NCBI GenBank assembly: GCA_021790385.1
Contig: JAJYDW010000029.1
Coordinates: 1 to 46,861, forward strand
Length of the DNA: 46,861 nt
Source of the DNA: Planctomycetota bacterium
Lineage (GTDB): Bacteria > Planctomycetota > Phycisphaerae > WQYP01
Reading direction: 5' to 3'
This document shows, piece after piece, positions 1 to 9,200 of this stretch (within the stretch, counting starts at the first letter, position 1; each line of letters begins with the position of its first letter). The translations under genes and the position numbers were made by a program. The notes beneath the pieces are model-generated. The model was given only the letters and a program-made list of their open reading frames with translations. It had not been told where the DNA came from and ran no database searches.

Positions 1-44
1 ATAATCCAAACACCACCCGGATCCGCGGTTGTTACGCCAGAAAT

Positions 45-245
45 TTAACATCTTCCCGCCCGCTCAACAACTCCGCCTCGCCTTCGGCTGTTCCAAGACC
101 ACCTATGCCGAGTATGCGTTCGCCCTGCACCGGCCCCGAGTCCATTGGTCTTAGGCCCGCCACTGTTGAGTCCCCACTGCGATTGGCACGCCGGGCATAC
201 GCCCATTAATAACGCCAAGGCTCCCGCTTGCAAAGACCTGCGCAT
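45..245 (-). CDS. small hypothetical protein with signal-like N-terminus
   Basis: A 66-residue reading frame of unknown function. The ATG is preceded by a strong ribosome binding site (TAAGGAG, 7-8 bases upstream on the minus strand). The N-terminus looks like a signal sequence: two arginines, a short hydrophobic stretch (ALALLMGV), then CPAC, which could be a lipobox-like cleavage region. The second half is rich in Arg and Gly and does not look like a folded protein. A different frame over the same bases (about 135-42) reads more naturally, so a frameshift is possible. A second ATG at 51 overlaps the stop and could open another gene leaving the window on the left. The binding site supports translation; the protein itself is not recognised. 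Confidence 0.3.
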   Translation of the reverse strand: MRRSLQAGALALLMGVCPACQSQWGLNSGGPKTNGLGAGAGRTHTRHRWSWNSRRRGGVVERAGRC

Positions 246-549
246 GATGAATCTCCTTAAAACAAACCTTATTCATCGCTACACCACAACGGGTCAGCTC
301 TTTAGACGCTTGAGAACCGCACGGGTTCCCGCAATGGTATCAGAGCTTGCAGTACCCGGTTGGGTCTCGCTGGAGTTTTTAATCACCATTGATACAGAAG
401 GTGCAGGGAAGGCCTTAGGTCTACTGGCGGTGCTGATACGGCGTGTGGCAGGGGTGCTTGCATACAAGCCATGCGTCGGATGAAATACCAAAGAAGGCGG
501 AAGGTTGTGGTCATGCGCGATGCTTGTTCGATGATCAGGGCTGTAACCG
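246..549. other. intergenic region
   Basis: About 300 bases lie between the small minus-strand gene and the GH127 gene. The only clear signal is the minus-strand ribosome binding site near 250-258. Reading frames on both strands here are short and of poor composition. I see no terminator or tRNA. Confidence 0.4.
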
Positions 550-2445
550 ATGACTGAATTTTGTAACCCCGGCCCCATCGATGTATCGGCATCTCCTTTT
601 GCCGTCTTACAGGCCCAACCGGCGACACTGGGCGACGGGTTCTGGCGGTTACGTCAGCAATTGAATGCCGAAGTTGGCCTCGCTCACGGTTACCAGATGC
701 TGGAACAATTCGGCAATTTTCATAATCTAGCGTTGGCTGCGGGGCGGATTCAGGGCGATTACAAAGGGCCGCTTTTTTCCGATTCCGATTTATACAAATG
801 GCTGGAAGCGGTTGCGTTTGAATTGCAGCGCAGCCCCAGTATGAGAATCTCTGCGATGGCCGATCGGGCCATTGATCTGATCGTTGCAGCACAGGCACCC
901 GATGGCTACATCAACACGTATTATCAGGTGGTGGAACCGCACAATCGTTGGAAGCAGATTCATATCGGCCATGAACTGTACTGCGCCGGCCACCTGATGC
1001 AGGCTGCGGTTGCTCATTTTCGTGCTACAGGCAGCCGTTGTCTGCTGGATGTGGCCTGCAAATTTGCCGATCATATCATGACAGTCTTTGGTCCGGGCCG
1101 GCTGGAAACCTGCTGCGGCCATCCGGAAATAGAAACCGCGCTGATTGAACTTTATCGTATTACCCGGCAGAAAGCATATTTGGACCAGGCCGCTTATTTC
1201 ATCGACGTTCGGGGAAAGCGCACGGTGGGAACCGAACACTGGACTTTCGGATCCACGTATTATCAGGATCATACCCCGGTGCGGCAGGCCGAGGCCATGG
1301 TCGGCCACGCGGTACGGCAGCTTTACCTGTGCACGGGTGTTACGGATTTATTTCTGGAAACCGGGGAGGCCGCCTTGTTAGAGTCCCAGCAGCGGCTTTG
1401 GAAGGATATGACTGCGGGAAACATGTATCTTACCGGTGGTGTGGGTTCGCGCCACGGCACGGAGGCGTTCGGTCATAAGTATGAACTTCCTACAGACACG
1501 GCTTACTGCGAAACCTGCGCCGCCATTGCCAGTATTTTCTGGAATTTTCGGATGTTGCTGGCTACCGCGGATTCGCGTTTTGCCGATCTGATGGAAACAA
1601 CTCTATACAACGCCTTTCTTGCTGGAGTATCACTGCGGCACGATCGTTATTTCTATGTCAATCCCATGTTGTCTCGCGGCGGCATAGAACGACCTGAATG
1701 GCATGGTTGCGCCTGCTGTCCACCGAATGTCATGCGGCTTATGGCCTCGCTGCACCACTATCTTTGTACCATCAGTCGAGCGGGTATCCAATGGCATCAC
1801 TATGCCGCCGCCAAGATGCAGACCTCGTTTGCCACGCTGCTATTAAATACTGCATACCCATGGCGGGGTGAAATAAATATCACCATCGAACGCACTCAAA
1901 ACCAGCCGTGGGAACTATCATTACGGATACCCGCCTGGTGTGGCCTGGCAACGCTGACGATCAATGGGCAGGCAATGAAGCTCAACATGCGCCACGGCTA
2001 CGCCATTGTCACACGAGCCTGGAAAGCAGGTGATACCGTGTTCCTGACGCTGACCATGCCACCGCAACTGCTGATGGGAAATCCGAACATTGAGAGCATT
2101 CACCACTGCGCCGCCATCATCCGTGGGCCACTGGTATACTGCGTGGAACAGCCTGATTGTGAGGCTCAAACGCCGCTATTGGATGTACAGATCGATGCCA
2201 CCAAACCGCTGGAAGTACATGATCGACCAGATTTGCTGGGAGGAGTTACCACCATTCGAGCGGTGGGTGTTTTGACCGACGTGACGGCGTGGCAAAATTG
2301 TCTTTATAAGCCGTTGAGACAGGCCGATATCTTGCGCTCGGTGAATCTGGTGGCCATTCCGTATTTCGCTTGGGCCAATCGCGGACCCGGGGCCATGCGC
2401 ATCTGGATTCCACTGGTATATCGCACCTTATGGCCGGCATGCTGA
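550..2445 (+). CDS. GH127 family beta-L-arabinofuranosidase-like glycoside hydrolase
   Basis: A 631-residue protein of the GH127/DUF1680 family, whose characterised members release beta-linked L-arabinofuranose from plant glycans. The early part has the expected (alpha/alpha)6 barrel motifs, such as GDYKGPLFSDSDLYKWLEA (about 69-87) and QAPDGYINTYY (115-125). The metal/catalytic cluster of the family is present: Glu321 and Cys323 in AYCETCAAI, and Cys389-Cys390 in GCACCPPN, matching the Glu, Cys and Cys-Cys residues of the Bifidobacterium enzyme HypBA1. Length is normal. No signal peptide is seen, so it probably acts in the cytoplasm on imported oligosaccharides. The ATG has only a weak ribosome binding site. 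Exact sugar specificity cannot be read from the sequence; other GH families related to GH127 remain possible. Confidence 0.88.
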   Translation: MTEFCNPGPIDVSASPFAVLQAQPATLGDGFWRLRQQLNAEVGLAHGYQMLEQFGNFHNLALAAGRIQGDYKGPLFSDSDLYKWLEAVAFELQRSPSMRISAMADRAIDLIVAAQAPDGYINTYYQVVEPHNRWKQIHIGHELYCAGHLMQAAVAHFRATGSRCLLDVACKFADHIMTVFGPGRLETCCGHPEIETALIELYRITRQKAYLDQAAYFIDVRGKRTVGTEHWTFGSTYYQDHTPVRQAEAMVGHAVRQLYLCTGVTDLFLETGEAALLESQQRLWKDMTAGNMYLTGGVGSRHGTEAFGHKYELPTDTAYCETCAAIASIFWNFRMLLATADSRFADLMETTLYNAFLAGVSLRHDRYFYVNPMLSRGGIERPEWHGCACCPPNVMRLMASLHHYLCTISRAGIQWHHYAAAKMQTSFATLLLNTAYPWRGEINITIERTQNQPWELSLRIPAWCGLATLTINGQAMKLNMRHGYAIVTRAWKAGDTVFLTLTMPPQLLMGNPNIESIHHCAAIIRGPLVYCVEQPDCEAQTPLLDVQIDATKPLEVHDRPDLLGGVTTIRAVGVLTDVTAWQNCLYKPLRQADILRSVNLVAIPYFAWANRGPGAMRIWIPLVYRTLWPAC

Positions 2446-2688
2446 CTGCTTTGGCGCAACCAGTACTCCGCTTGAAAATCATATAGGGTCAATAGTGCTT
2501 CGCAGGCTCTTGCCAGCCGCACCACTCTTTGGGCCGCATGTTGTTGGCACAAGGCAAGATGGTTCTCGCTGACGCAAGCACTAATCAAGTCAAGTCGGAA
2601 TAGCAGTTGACTCGCCCACCCCAGAGGTAATAATAATGCAACTGGACGCCATGAATTGCGTATTACTTTTGGTATAGAAGGTGCTGAT

Positions 2689-3363
2689 ATGATTATTTTA
2701 CAAAAGCAATTGCCGGTGACATTGAGCGATAGGGTGGTTTGTTGGGGGCAATCCGGCGGTGGTTTTGTGACCAAGCCGGTACTTTTGGTGTTGGCGGGGG
2801 CGATATTGGCTGTGGCCATGCCATTATTACTGGGTGGCTGCCAAAAATCATACAGCCAACTGCGGCCCGGGGTGTCGCAATTTGTTCCCGCAGACCAGGG
2901 CCTGCAATCACGCGATCTGGTGGATATGACCAATCGCATGGCGGCGGACATGTTGCAATCCCAGGTGATTGCGCAAAATCCCAACAAGGTGATTGTTGTT
3001 ATGGGCAGTGTTACCAATAGCACCAGCCAACCGTGGCAAAATGATGCCATTTATGTGGCGAGAATCCGGGCCCTTTTGAACCAATATGCCCAGGATCGTA
3101 TAGCCTTTGTGGAATCCAGGCAGACCACGCTGCAACTGCAACAAAAGCAACTGGGCGGCGACAACGGCGGGTTCGGCCAGTCCAGCCGGGCAGGGGTTCC
3201 ACAACAGGGCCTGATGGTTCCGCAATATGTGTTGAAAGGGCACTTCTATGACCTGCCCAACGCGGCCACCACCTATCACCTGTGCACGTTCCAACTGGTG
3301 GATTTACGTACAGGTGAGGTTGTCTGGGAGGGCCATTACGAAGTACGAACGCTTAATTTCTGA
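2689..3363 (+). CDS. LpoB-like lipoprotein, first of two paralogues
   Basis: A lipoprotein of about 224 residues resembling LpoB, the outer-membrane activator of penicillin-binding protein PBP1b in proteobacteria. The core has the family layout: a helix with DLVDMTNRMAADMLQS, a strand with KVIVVMGSVTNSTSQPW, then IRALLNQYAQDRIAFVESR, and a C-terminal strand YHLCTFQLVDLRTGEVVWEG. The signal peptide ends in a lipobox, LLLGGC. The ATG at 2689 has AAGGTG upstream and is preferred over a TTG at 2656; a GTG at 2767 would give a more compact signal peptide. The next gene is a shorter paralogue and the third is a COG3014-type TPR lipoprotein, a combination also seen near lpoB in proteobacteria. A cell-wall role here is inference. 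Confidence 0.7.
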   Translation: MIILQKQLPVTLSDRVVCWGQSGGGFVTKPVLLVLAGAILAVAMPLLLGGCQKSYSQLRPGVSQFVPADQGLQSRDLVDMTNRMAADMLQSQVIAQNPNKVIVVMGSVTNSTSQPWQNDAIYVARIRALLNQYAQDRIAFVESRQTTLQLQQKQLGGDNGGFGQSSRAGVPQQGLMVPQYVLKGHFYDLPNAATTYHLCTFQLVDLRTGEVVWEGHYEVRTLNF

Positions 3364-3400
3364 TGCCGTTGTGGCCCCAGCCATACCAGGTAGAATTCCG

Positions 3401-3973
3401 ATGCGATGGATTGGACTTTTGTTGGCGCTGTTTACAGTCAGCGTGAGCGGCTGCGGGACGGCGTTAAATCGCAACATGGAGTCCACCTTTTTATCCGGGC
3501 ATGATCTGATGGTCATGACTGATAAAATGGCGGCCTCCATCGCATCGAATCCCCAAATTGCCGCCATTACCGTGCACGGGCCGATGGTGATTGTGCTGAC
3601 CCATTTGCGCAATATGACAGATGAAATTATTCCACGCGGTGAAGGGGATATATTTTTGCATCGGGTGCGGGTACTGCTCAATGGCGAGCCGGCCTTGCGC
3701 AGTAGATTTGTATTTGTGCTCAACCGGGAGACATTTAAGGAACTGCAGGTCCAGGAGGGCTGGAGTGCAGCGCAGCTTGGGCCGGATGTTCGCCGGCTCC
3801 AGCCAAAGTATGCCCTGCGCGCCGTGTTTTATTCCGATACCAAGGTGGCGCATCGGTACCGCAGTGATTATTACCTGTGTACGTACCTGTTAACCAACAT
3901 TCGCACTGGCCAGATCATTTGGGAAAACTCTTATGAGGTTAAAAAAGCAGTGCATGGAAGTTTTTTGGATTAA
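3401..3973 (+). CDS. LpoB-like lipoprotein, second paralogue
   Basis: A 190-residue lipoprotein paralogous to the preceding gene. It begins with a compact signal peptide (MRWIGLLLALFTVSVSGCG) whose lipobox is VSGC. The mature part repeats the same order of elements: DLMVMTDKMAASIASN, a strand GPMVIVLTHLRNMTDEI, FLHRVRVLLN, then YYLCTYLLTNIRTGQIIWE. The tail YEV after the last strand is also shared with the first copy, which supports a tandem duplication. An in-frame GTG-type start further upstream would overlap the first gene, and the ATG at 3401 gives the cleanest signal peptide. The likely role is the same envelope complex as its neighbours, possibly with the two copies as partners. This is inferred from family and position only. 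Confidence 0.68.
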   Translation: MRWIGLLLALFTVSVSGCGTALNRNMESTFLSGHDLMVMTDKMAASIASNPQIAAITVHGPMVIVLTHLRNMTDEIIPRGEGDIFLHRVRVLLNGEPALRSRFVFVLNRETFKELQVQEGWSAAQLGPDVRRLQPKYALRAVFYSDTKVAHRYRSDYYLCTYLLTNIRTGQIIWENSYEVKKAVHGSFLD

Positions 3974-3991
3974 GGCAGGTGCTGCGGTCGA

Positions 3992-5347
3992 GTGAGCAGA
4001 AAGGGCAACGGGAAAAGCAGTTATGAACGCGGCTTTTTATGTGAAACGATGGAATTGATGAAATATCAACCAAAAACCAGCCGTGGCCGGCACGATCAAT
4101 ACGGGCAGTCTATGCCTGTGGCAAGAGGTCTATTGCTGCCGATGCGGCGAAGCTATGGGGTGCTGTTATTGCTGCTGGCTGTGTTGATGCCTGGTGCACT
4201 GGCAGGGTGTTCGCAGGAATCGGCGCAGGTGCAGCAAGCAGTATCATACTATTATCTGGGAGATTACCCGCAGGCGGAAAAATCGCTGGTTCCGCTGACG
4301 AAAAAGAAAAACCAGAATTATGTGCTTAATAATTGTCGCTATGGCTCGGCGGCGCTGGCTGCGGGAAACCTCAATCATGCCGAGCAGGCATTTTTGCGTG
4401 CCTACCGGGTCATGAATGCGGTAAACGTAACCACCGGCAGCCACGTGCTGGGAGCGGTTATTGTTTATGATGGATTTAAGGTATGGAAAGGCCAGCCATT
4501 TGAACGGGCCATGGCCCATTATTACCTGGGGCTGATCTTTTTAATCAAGGGCGAATACAACAATGCCCGAGCCGCTTTTGCCAACAGTCTTTTCCGTTTG
4601 CGGCAATATGCCGCACCAAACAGCCATTTGCCCGCGGTCCAGCGTTATGCCCGGATAGAATCGGATTTTACACTCGGTTATTTTGGGCTGGGTGTATGCT
4701 ATTTGCATATGGGCAATGCTGATTTGGCGCGTGCTAATTTCAACCGCGCCGTGCAGCTTAATCCTGCACTAGGTCCAATTGTGGAGCGGTTGTACAACCC
4801 CAAGGTGAACGCGCTGGTTTTTGTAGATTATGGGTTTGGCCCGCGGCGGCGGTCGAAGGGGTGGTATGGGGAACAGACGGTATTTACCCCGGCCCCGTGG
4901 CAGGTGGGGCCCATTCCACCGGTTCAGGCTTGGCTGAACGGCCATGCGGTGGCCGGCATCAGTAATTCAGCCATGGTCAACACGTTGGCGCTGGCGCAGG
5001 AAAAACGCTGGCTGACGATGAACACCATCCGCGAAACCAAGGCGGTTCTCGGTACAGGCTTGATGGCGGGGGGGCTGATAGCCGCTGACAGCGGTGCTCA
5101 CAACAATAACGGCACAGTTGCCCTGGTCGGGCTGGGTGCAGCGGCTTTGGGCGCGGCACTGGCGGCATCATCGCATGCCGATACACGTTACTGGCAGATG
5201 CTGCCGTGGACAGTATACGTACTTCCGCTGGCGCTGCGTAAGGGGTATAACCGGATTGAAATCAACGTAGCGGGTTCCAGCGTGTCACCGTTTACCATCA
5301 ATTACACCGGCTCCAAATACCGCGTATTGTACGTGCGGTTACGGTAG
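3992..5347 (+). CDS. TPR lipoprotein of COG3014 type
   Basis: A lipoprotein with tetratricopeptide repeats followed by a beta-rich C-terminal domain. The lipobox is GALAGC, with Cys at residue 73 of the longest frame. The true start may be the ATG at 4142, which leaves a normal signal peptide (MRRSYGVLLLLLAVL...). Helical repeats run from about residue 80 to 270, for example YYLGDYPQAEKSL, HYYLGLIFLIKGEYNNARAAF and LGVCYLHMGNADLARANFNRA. The C-terminal part has DTRYWQMLPWTVYVLPLALRKGYN, the sort of segment found in COG3014 proteins, which sit beside lpoB-like genes in proteobacteria. It follows the second LpoB-like gene by 18 bases and probably shares its operon. A hydrophobic Gly/Ala segment (LGTGLMAGGLIAAD...LGAAALGAALAA) precedes the last domain. 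Confidence 0.65.
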   Translation: MSRKGNGKSSYERGFLCETMELMKYQPKTSRGRHDQYGQSMPVARGLLLPMRRSYGVLLLLLAVLMPGALAGCSQESAQVQQAVSYYYLGDYPQAEKSLVPLTKKKNQNYVLNNCRYGSAALAAGNLNHAEQAFLRAYRVMNAVNVTTGSHVLGAVIVYDGFKVWKGQPFERAMAHYYLGLIFLIKGEYNNARAAFANSLFRLRQYAAPNSHLPAVQRYARIESDFTLGYFGLGVCYLHMGNADLARANFNRAVQLNPALGPIVERLYNPKVNALVFVDYGFGPRRRSKGWYGEQTVFTPAPWQVGPIPPVQAWLNGHAVAGISNSAMVNTLALAQEKRWLTMNTIRETKAVLGTGLMAGGLIAADSGAHNNNGTVALVGLGAAALGAALAASSHADTRYWQMLPWTVYVLPLALRKGYNRIEINVAGSSVSPFTINYTGSKYRVLYVRLR

Positions 5348-5395
5348 GCACTGTGGCCGGAGGGCCATTCATAGTTTTTGATAAGGTAATATCCA

Positions 5396-7360
5396 TTGAT
5401 AAAATCAACCTATGATCTTGCGCAATTGCCCTGGCAGCTTACTGGCTGGCGTCCCGAGCATTGGCGGCTGTCAGCATCCATGGAAACGGGCTGGTCTCTG
5501 GAGCCGGAAATTAAGCCCTTGGTCGCCACAGTGCCTGGTTCTGTGCAGCAGGCCCTTCGCCACGCCGGTTTGCTACCTGATTGGAACATCGGCCTGCAAT
5601 CCCGAGAGTGCGAATGGGTGGAAAACCGGCATTGGGTTTTTCAAACTGTCTTGCCAGACACATGGACAGCCGCCGGCGGACGAAAAATTCTGCGTTGCGA
5701 CGGCCTTGATTACCGCGGCGTTGTGCTGATTAATGGCCGCAAAATAGACCAATTTTGCGGTAGCATGGTATCACACGTGTTCGATTTGACTGAGCACCTC
5801 AAAGCCGGCGAAAACAAATTGATGATCGTCTTCACAGGCGTGCCGGACTATCTGGGCCAAATTTGCTGGACCTCGCGCATTAAAGAATGGAAGCCGCGAT
5901 TCAACTATTGTTGGGATTGGACACCCCGAATCGTCCAGATCGGTATTTGGGATTCCATTCGCCTGGAAGTGGACCATGGCCAGAACATCGAGAGCCTGAG
6001 GTTATTTACCGATTATGATGCTGCTACGGGAGCAGGCGAGCTAATTCTGGACGCAAGATTGGCCTGGACCACCGCCACTCATGTGGAAATTCGTATGAAA
6101 GCTAATACCGGTACGATGACCCTGCGTCACTTGATACCGGTGAAAAGTCAGGTGCAGGTCCGCATTCCCACAGGACCGGTGCAACCGTGGAATCCCAACG
6201 GCAATGGTCCGCGGACGCTTTACGACTTGGAGTTGAATCTGCTGGATGCTGGGGGCACCATTCTGGACAGGCACACCCGCCGGATAGGTTTTCGTCAGAT
6301 CGAGTGGAAACCTTGCATGCAGGCTCCCTCCGATGCCTTGCCGTGGCGGTGCTGCGTCAACGGCGTTGATACATTTCTGCAGGGATTCAATTGGGTGCCT
6401 GTGCGGCCGAATTTTGCCGACGTTACGGAAGCGGATTATCGCCAACGTCTGGAAACGTACCGGGACATGGGCACCAATATCCTGAGAGTATGGGGTGGGG
6501 GCTTTCTGGAAAAACAATATTTTTACGATATCTGCGACGAATTGGGCATTTTGGTGTGGCAGGAATTTCCGCTTTCTTCCTCCGGAATTGATAATTGGCC
6601 TCCGGAAGATGCCGGCGTGATAGCTGAAATGCAAATGATTGCCGAAGGTTACATCCAGCGCCGCCAGCACCATCCTTCATTGCTGCTGTGGTGCGGAGGC
6701 AATGAATTGCAGGGTGGTTTGGACGGCAGTAAGACGGGTACGGGTAAACCAATTGATGTGGATCATCCCATGATGAGCATGCTTGGCGATCTGGTCCGGC
6801 GGATCGATCCGACGCGGCGATTTTTACCGTCTTCCTCTTCCGGACCGCGCTTTATGGCAGCCAGGGAAGATTTTGGCAAAGGTCTGCATCACGATGTTCA
6901 TGGTCCGTGGAACCATTCCGGCGATCTTGCCGGATGGCGTGATTACTGGGAAAAGGATGATGCTCTTTTTCGATCGGAAACGGGTATGCCCGGCGCATGC
7001 GCAGCGGAATTGATTCGCACCGTTGGCCTGGACCGGCAATGGCCCGCCAGCAGCACCAATTCATATTGGCTGCACACCTGTGCCTGGTGGATTCAGTGGG
7101 ATGATTATATTGCCGCGGGTGGCAATCCGGACAGCCTGGATTCCTATGTTGCCTGGAGCCAAAAGCGCCAGGTCGAGGCTTTGTCCATTGCGGCGCGGGC
7201 CTGCAAGTCCCGCTTTCCGCGCTGCGGCGGAATTATCATCTGGATGGGGCACGATACATTTCCCTGTCCGGTGAATACCTCCGTTATCGACTTTCACGGA
7301 GCACGCAAACCCGCAGCCGACGCTCTGGCGGCAATTTTCCGTGCCCCAGCGGTGGTTTAA
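5396..7360 (+). CDS. GH2 beta-mannosidase-like glycoside hydrolase
   Basis: A 654-residue protein with the layout of GH2 beta-mannosidases. It has an N-terminal sugar-binding domain (VPGSVQQALRHAGLLPDW, then VENRHWVFQTVL), an immunoglobulin-like domain ending near IGFRQIEWKP, and a TIM barrel with GFNWVPVRPNFADVTEADY and NILRVWGGGFLE. The acid/base is Glu437 in WCGGNE, and the likely nucleophile is Glu528 in FRSETGMPG. It is shorter than typical 800-residue mannosidases and seems to lack C-terminal domains. No signal peptide is seen, which suggests cytoplasmic hydrolysis of short mannosides. The start is TTG with AAGGT about nine bases before it. Its stop codon overlaps the stop of the convergent Sel1 gene. 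Exact specificity (mannose or another sugar) is inferred. Confidence 0.83.
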   Translation: MIKSTYDLAQLPWQLTGWRPEHWRLSASMETGWSLEPEIKPLVATVPGSVQQALRHAGLLPDWNIGLQSRECEWVENRHWVFQTVLPDTWTAAGGRKILRCDGLDYRGVVLINGRKIDQFCGSMVSHVFDLTEHLKAGENKLMIVFTGVPDYLGQICWTSRIKEWKPRFNYCWDWTPRIVQIGIWDSIRLEVDHGQNIESLRLFTDYDAATGAGELILDARLAWTTATHVEIRMKANTGTMTLRHLIPVKSQVQVRIPTGPVQPWNPNGNGPRTLYDLELNLLDAGGTILDRHTRRIGFRQIEWKPCMQAPSDALPWRCCVNGVDTFLQGFNWVPVRPNFADVTEADYRQRLETYRDMGTNILRVWGGGFLEKQYFYDICDELGILVWQEFPLSSSGIDNWPPEDAGVIAEMQMIAEGYIQRRQHHPSLLLWCGGNELQGGLDGSKTGTGKPIDVDHPMMSMLGDLVRRIDPTRRFLPSSSSGPRFMAAREDFGKGLHHDVHGPWNHSGDLAGWRDYWEKDDALFRSETGMPGACAAELIRTVGLDRQWPASSTNSYWLHTCAWWIQWDDYIAAGGNPDSLDSYVAWSQKRQVEALSIAARACKSRFPRCGGIIIWMGHDTFPCPVNTSVIDFHGARKPAADALAAIFRAPAVV

Positions 7361-8979
7361 GCTGGTTCGGCGGCTTCCTGGGCGTCAATGGCCATACGGT
7401 GCCAGCGCAGGGCTTCGCGCTCACTGCGGCGAACTCCAAGGCCACGTTCGTAGAAGGCGGCCACCTGCCGCATAGCCAGAATGTTGCCCGCTTCCGCTGC
7501 ACGCATGTACCAGGCCAGAGCCTCCATATAATCCAAGCGCACGGCCTTTCCGGTGGCATAGAAATAGCCCATAAATAACATGGCGTTGCTGTCGCCCTTG
7601 CCTGCGGCAGATTGATACCAACGCCGCGCCCGTCGCAGGTCCCGCACCAATTCCGGGCCACCCTTCTCGTAAAGCAGGCCGATGCGGCACATGGCATCGG
7701 TATCGCCGAGATCGGCGGCCCGAACATACCACTCTACGGCTTTACCATAGCTGCACTTCACTGCATCCCCACGTTCGTACAGCAACGCCAGATTCCACAT
7801 GCCCAGCGAGCTGCCGCCGTGGGCGGCCTTGGTCAACCAGGTTATCGATTTTTCAGCATCGGGCGGTGTACCCGCTCCGCCCCAATACATACAACCAATT
7901 GCCGCCATGGCATCCAAGCTACCTGCGGCGGCGGCATTACGGTACCATTCCATGGCCTGCTGAAAATCTTGGCTGACACCCCAGCCCTGCTCATACAATG
8001 ATCCGATGTAAGCCATCGCATCAGGACTGCCGCGCGTGGCGGCCCGCTGGTACCAGACCATGGCCATGTCGTAGTCGCGCTGCACCCCGTGTCCTTGTTC
8101 ATACATGGTGCCGATATTCACCATGGCCGCAAGATCGCCGGCTGCGGCCGCGCTTTGATACCAGCTCATGGCTCGGGTAAAGTCCGGCCCGTTGTGTCCG
8201 CCCGAATGATAAACCAGCCCTAAATTGGTCATGGCACCGGCATGACCGCGTTGGGCGGCTTTGAGGTACCATTCCATGGCCATATCTGAATTCGGCTTCA
8301 CGCCGTGCCCCAGATCGTACATCGTTCCAATATGATTCATAGCGTCGGTATTGTTCGCGGTAGCGGCATTTTGATACCACGCCAGGGCCTTGGAGAAATC
8401 CTGGCGCAAGCCGCGGCCTGTTTCGTACATGCGCCCAATGTGTATTGCCGCAACCGAATTTCCTGCCCGGTGGGCACGCTCGTACCAGGTAGCGGCGGCT
8501 GCCGGATCAAGGCTGGTTCCGCGCCCATTTTCAAAACACTCGGCTACGTTGAGCATGGCCTTTGGAACAGCATTTTCCGCAGCCCGCAAATACCAGCCAA
8601 ACGCCTCCTGATCGCTTTGTGGTACGCCCTGGCCACGGGCATAACTGTCAGCCAGCATGGTCATCGCCTGCACATCGCCGTGCTGGGCCAGTTCCAACAG
8701 CGAGGGAATGTCCGCGACTGGTGGCTGGTTGGATTCCACTGCCACTTCAAAAAATGTGTTTTGCAAGTCCGTGCGGCCGACAGAACCATTGGAGCTTGGC
8801 AGGGAATTAAACGGCACCAGCGCCGGCTCGGCCGCCTGCCAGATGGCCTGCCAGCAACTGAAACAGACGATGTGCTCCTGAAATAAATAAGGCTGTTCAA
8901 GTCGGCCAATCACACGACCACAATTCTCGCAGGTTTCCAGGGCTTGAGAAAAGGCAGAAACTGATAATTCGGAGTCCAT
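7357..8979 (-). CDS. Sel1-repeat protein with N-terminal zinc-ribbon-like motif
   Basis: A 540-residue protein built from twelve Sel1 repeats of about 36 residues, spanning roughly residues 95-525. Each repeat carries the pattern AMxxIGxMYexGxGV followed by DxxxAMxWYxxAA. Sel1 repeats are helical scaffolds for protein-protein contacts, often linked to stress or signalling complexes. The N-terminus holds two CxxC pairs (Cys17/Cys20 and Cys39/Cys42), likely a small zinc ribbon. There is no signal peptide or membrane segment, so it is probably cytoplasmic. It is transcribed divergently from trpS across a 221-base gap and converges with the GH2 gene. The partner of the scaffold cannot be read from the sequence. 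Confidence 0.85.
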   Translation of the reverse strand: MDSELSVSAFSQALETCENCGRVIGRLEQPYLFQEHIVCFSCWQAIWQAAEPALVPFNSLPSSNGSVGRTDLQNTFFEVAVESNQPPVADIPSLLELAQHGDVQAMTMLADSYARGQGVPQSDQEAFGWYLRAAENAVPKAMLNVAECFENGRGTSLDPAAAATWYERAHRAGNSVAAIHIGRMYETGRGLRQDFSKALAWYQNAATANNTDAMNHIGTMYDLGHGVKPNSDMAMEWYLKAAQRGHAGAMTNLGLVYHSGGHNGPDFTRAMSWYQSAAAAGDLAAMVNIGTMYEQGHGVQRDYDMAMVWYQRAATRGSPDAMAYIGSLYEQGWGVSQDFQQAMEWYRNAAAAGSLDAMAAIGCMYWGGAGTPPDAEKSITWLTKAAHGGSSLGMWNLALLYERGDAVKCSYGKAVEWYVRAADLGDTDAMCRIGLLYEKGGPELVRDLRRARRWYQSAAGKGDSNAMLFMGYFYATGKAVRLDYMEALAWYMRAAEAGNILAMRQVAAFYERGLGVRRSEREALRWHRMAIDAQEAAEPA

Positions 8980-9200
8980 CCTGGTTCTCCTTGCACCATG
9001 CTAAAGCCGATTCGAGTATACCCGATCCTGAAACATCATGTCTGAAATATTGTGGGAGGTGGGCAGGAACAGCCGGCTCTGGGCGTGGCAGTGCGGGTTT
9101 ACAAGTTTGTGTCAAACCGGATAATAAACGCCAATGCCCGCGGTCATTGATACCTGCGATATTGGTCGCACCATCCGCTGGTGTATCACGGAGATTTTAC

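Noticed and set aside
2304-3050. 248-codon minus-strand frame spanning the gap after GH127
   Set aside because: The part over the gap (2446-2688) reads plausibly as helical protein, but the frame overlaps two well-supported genes and has no start signal. Kept only as a possible remnant.
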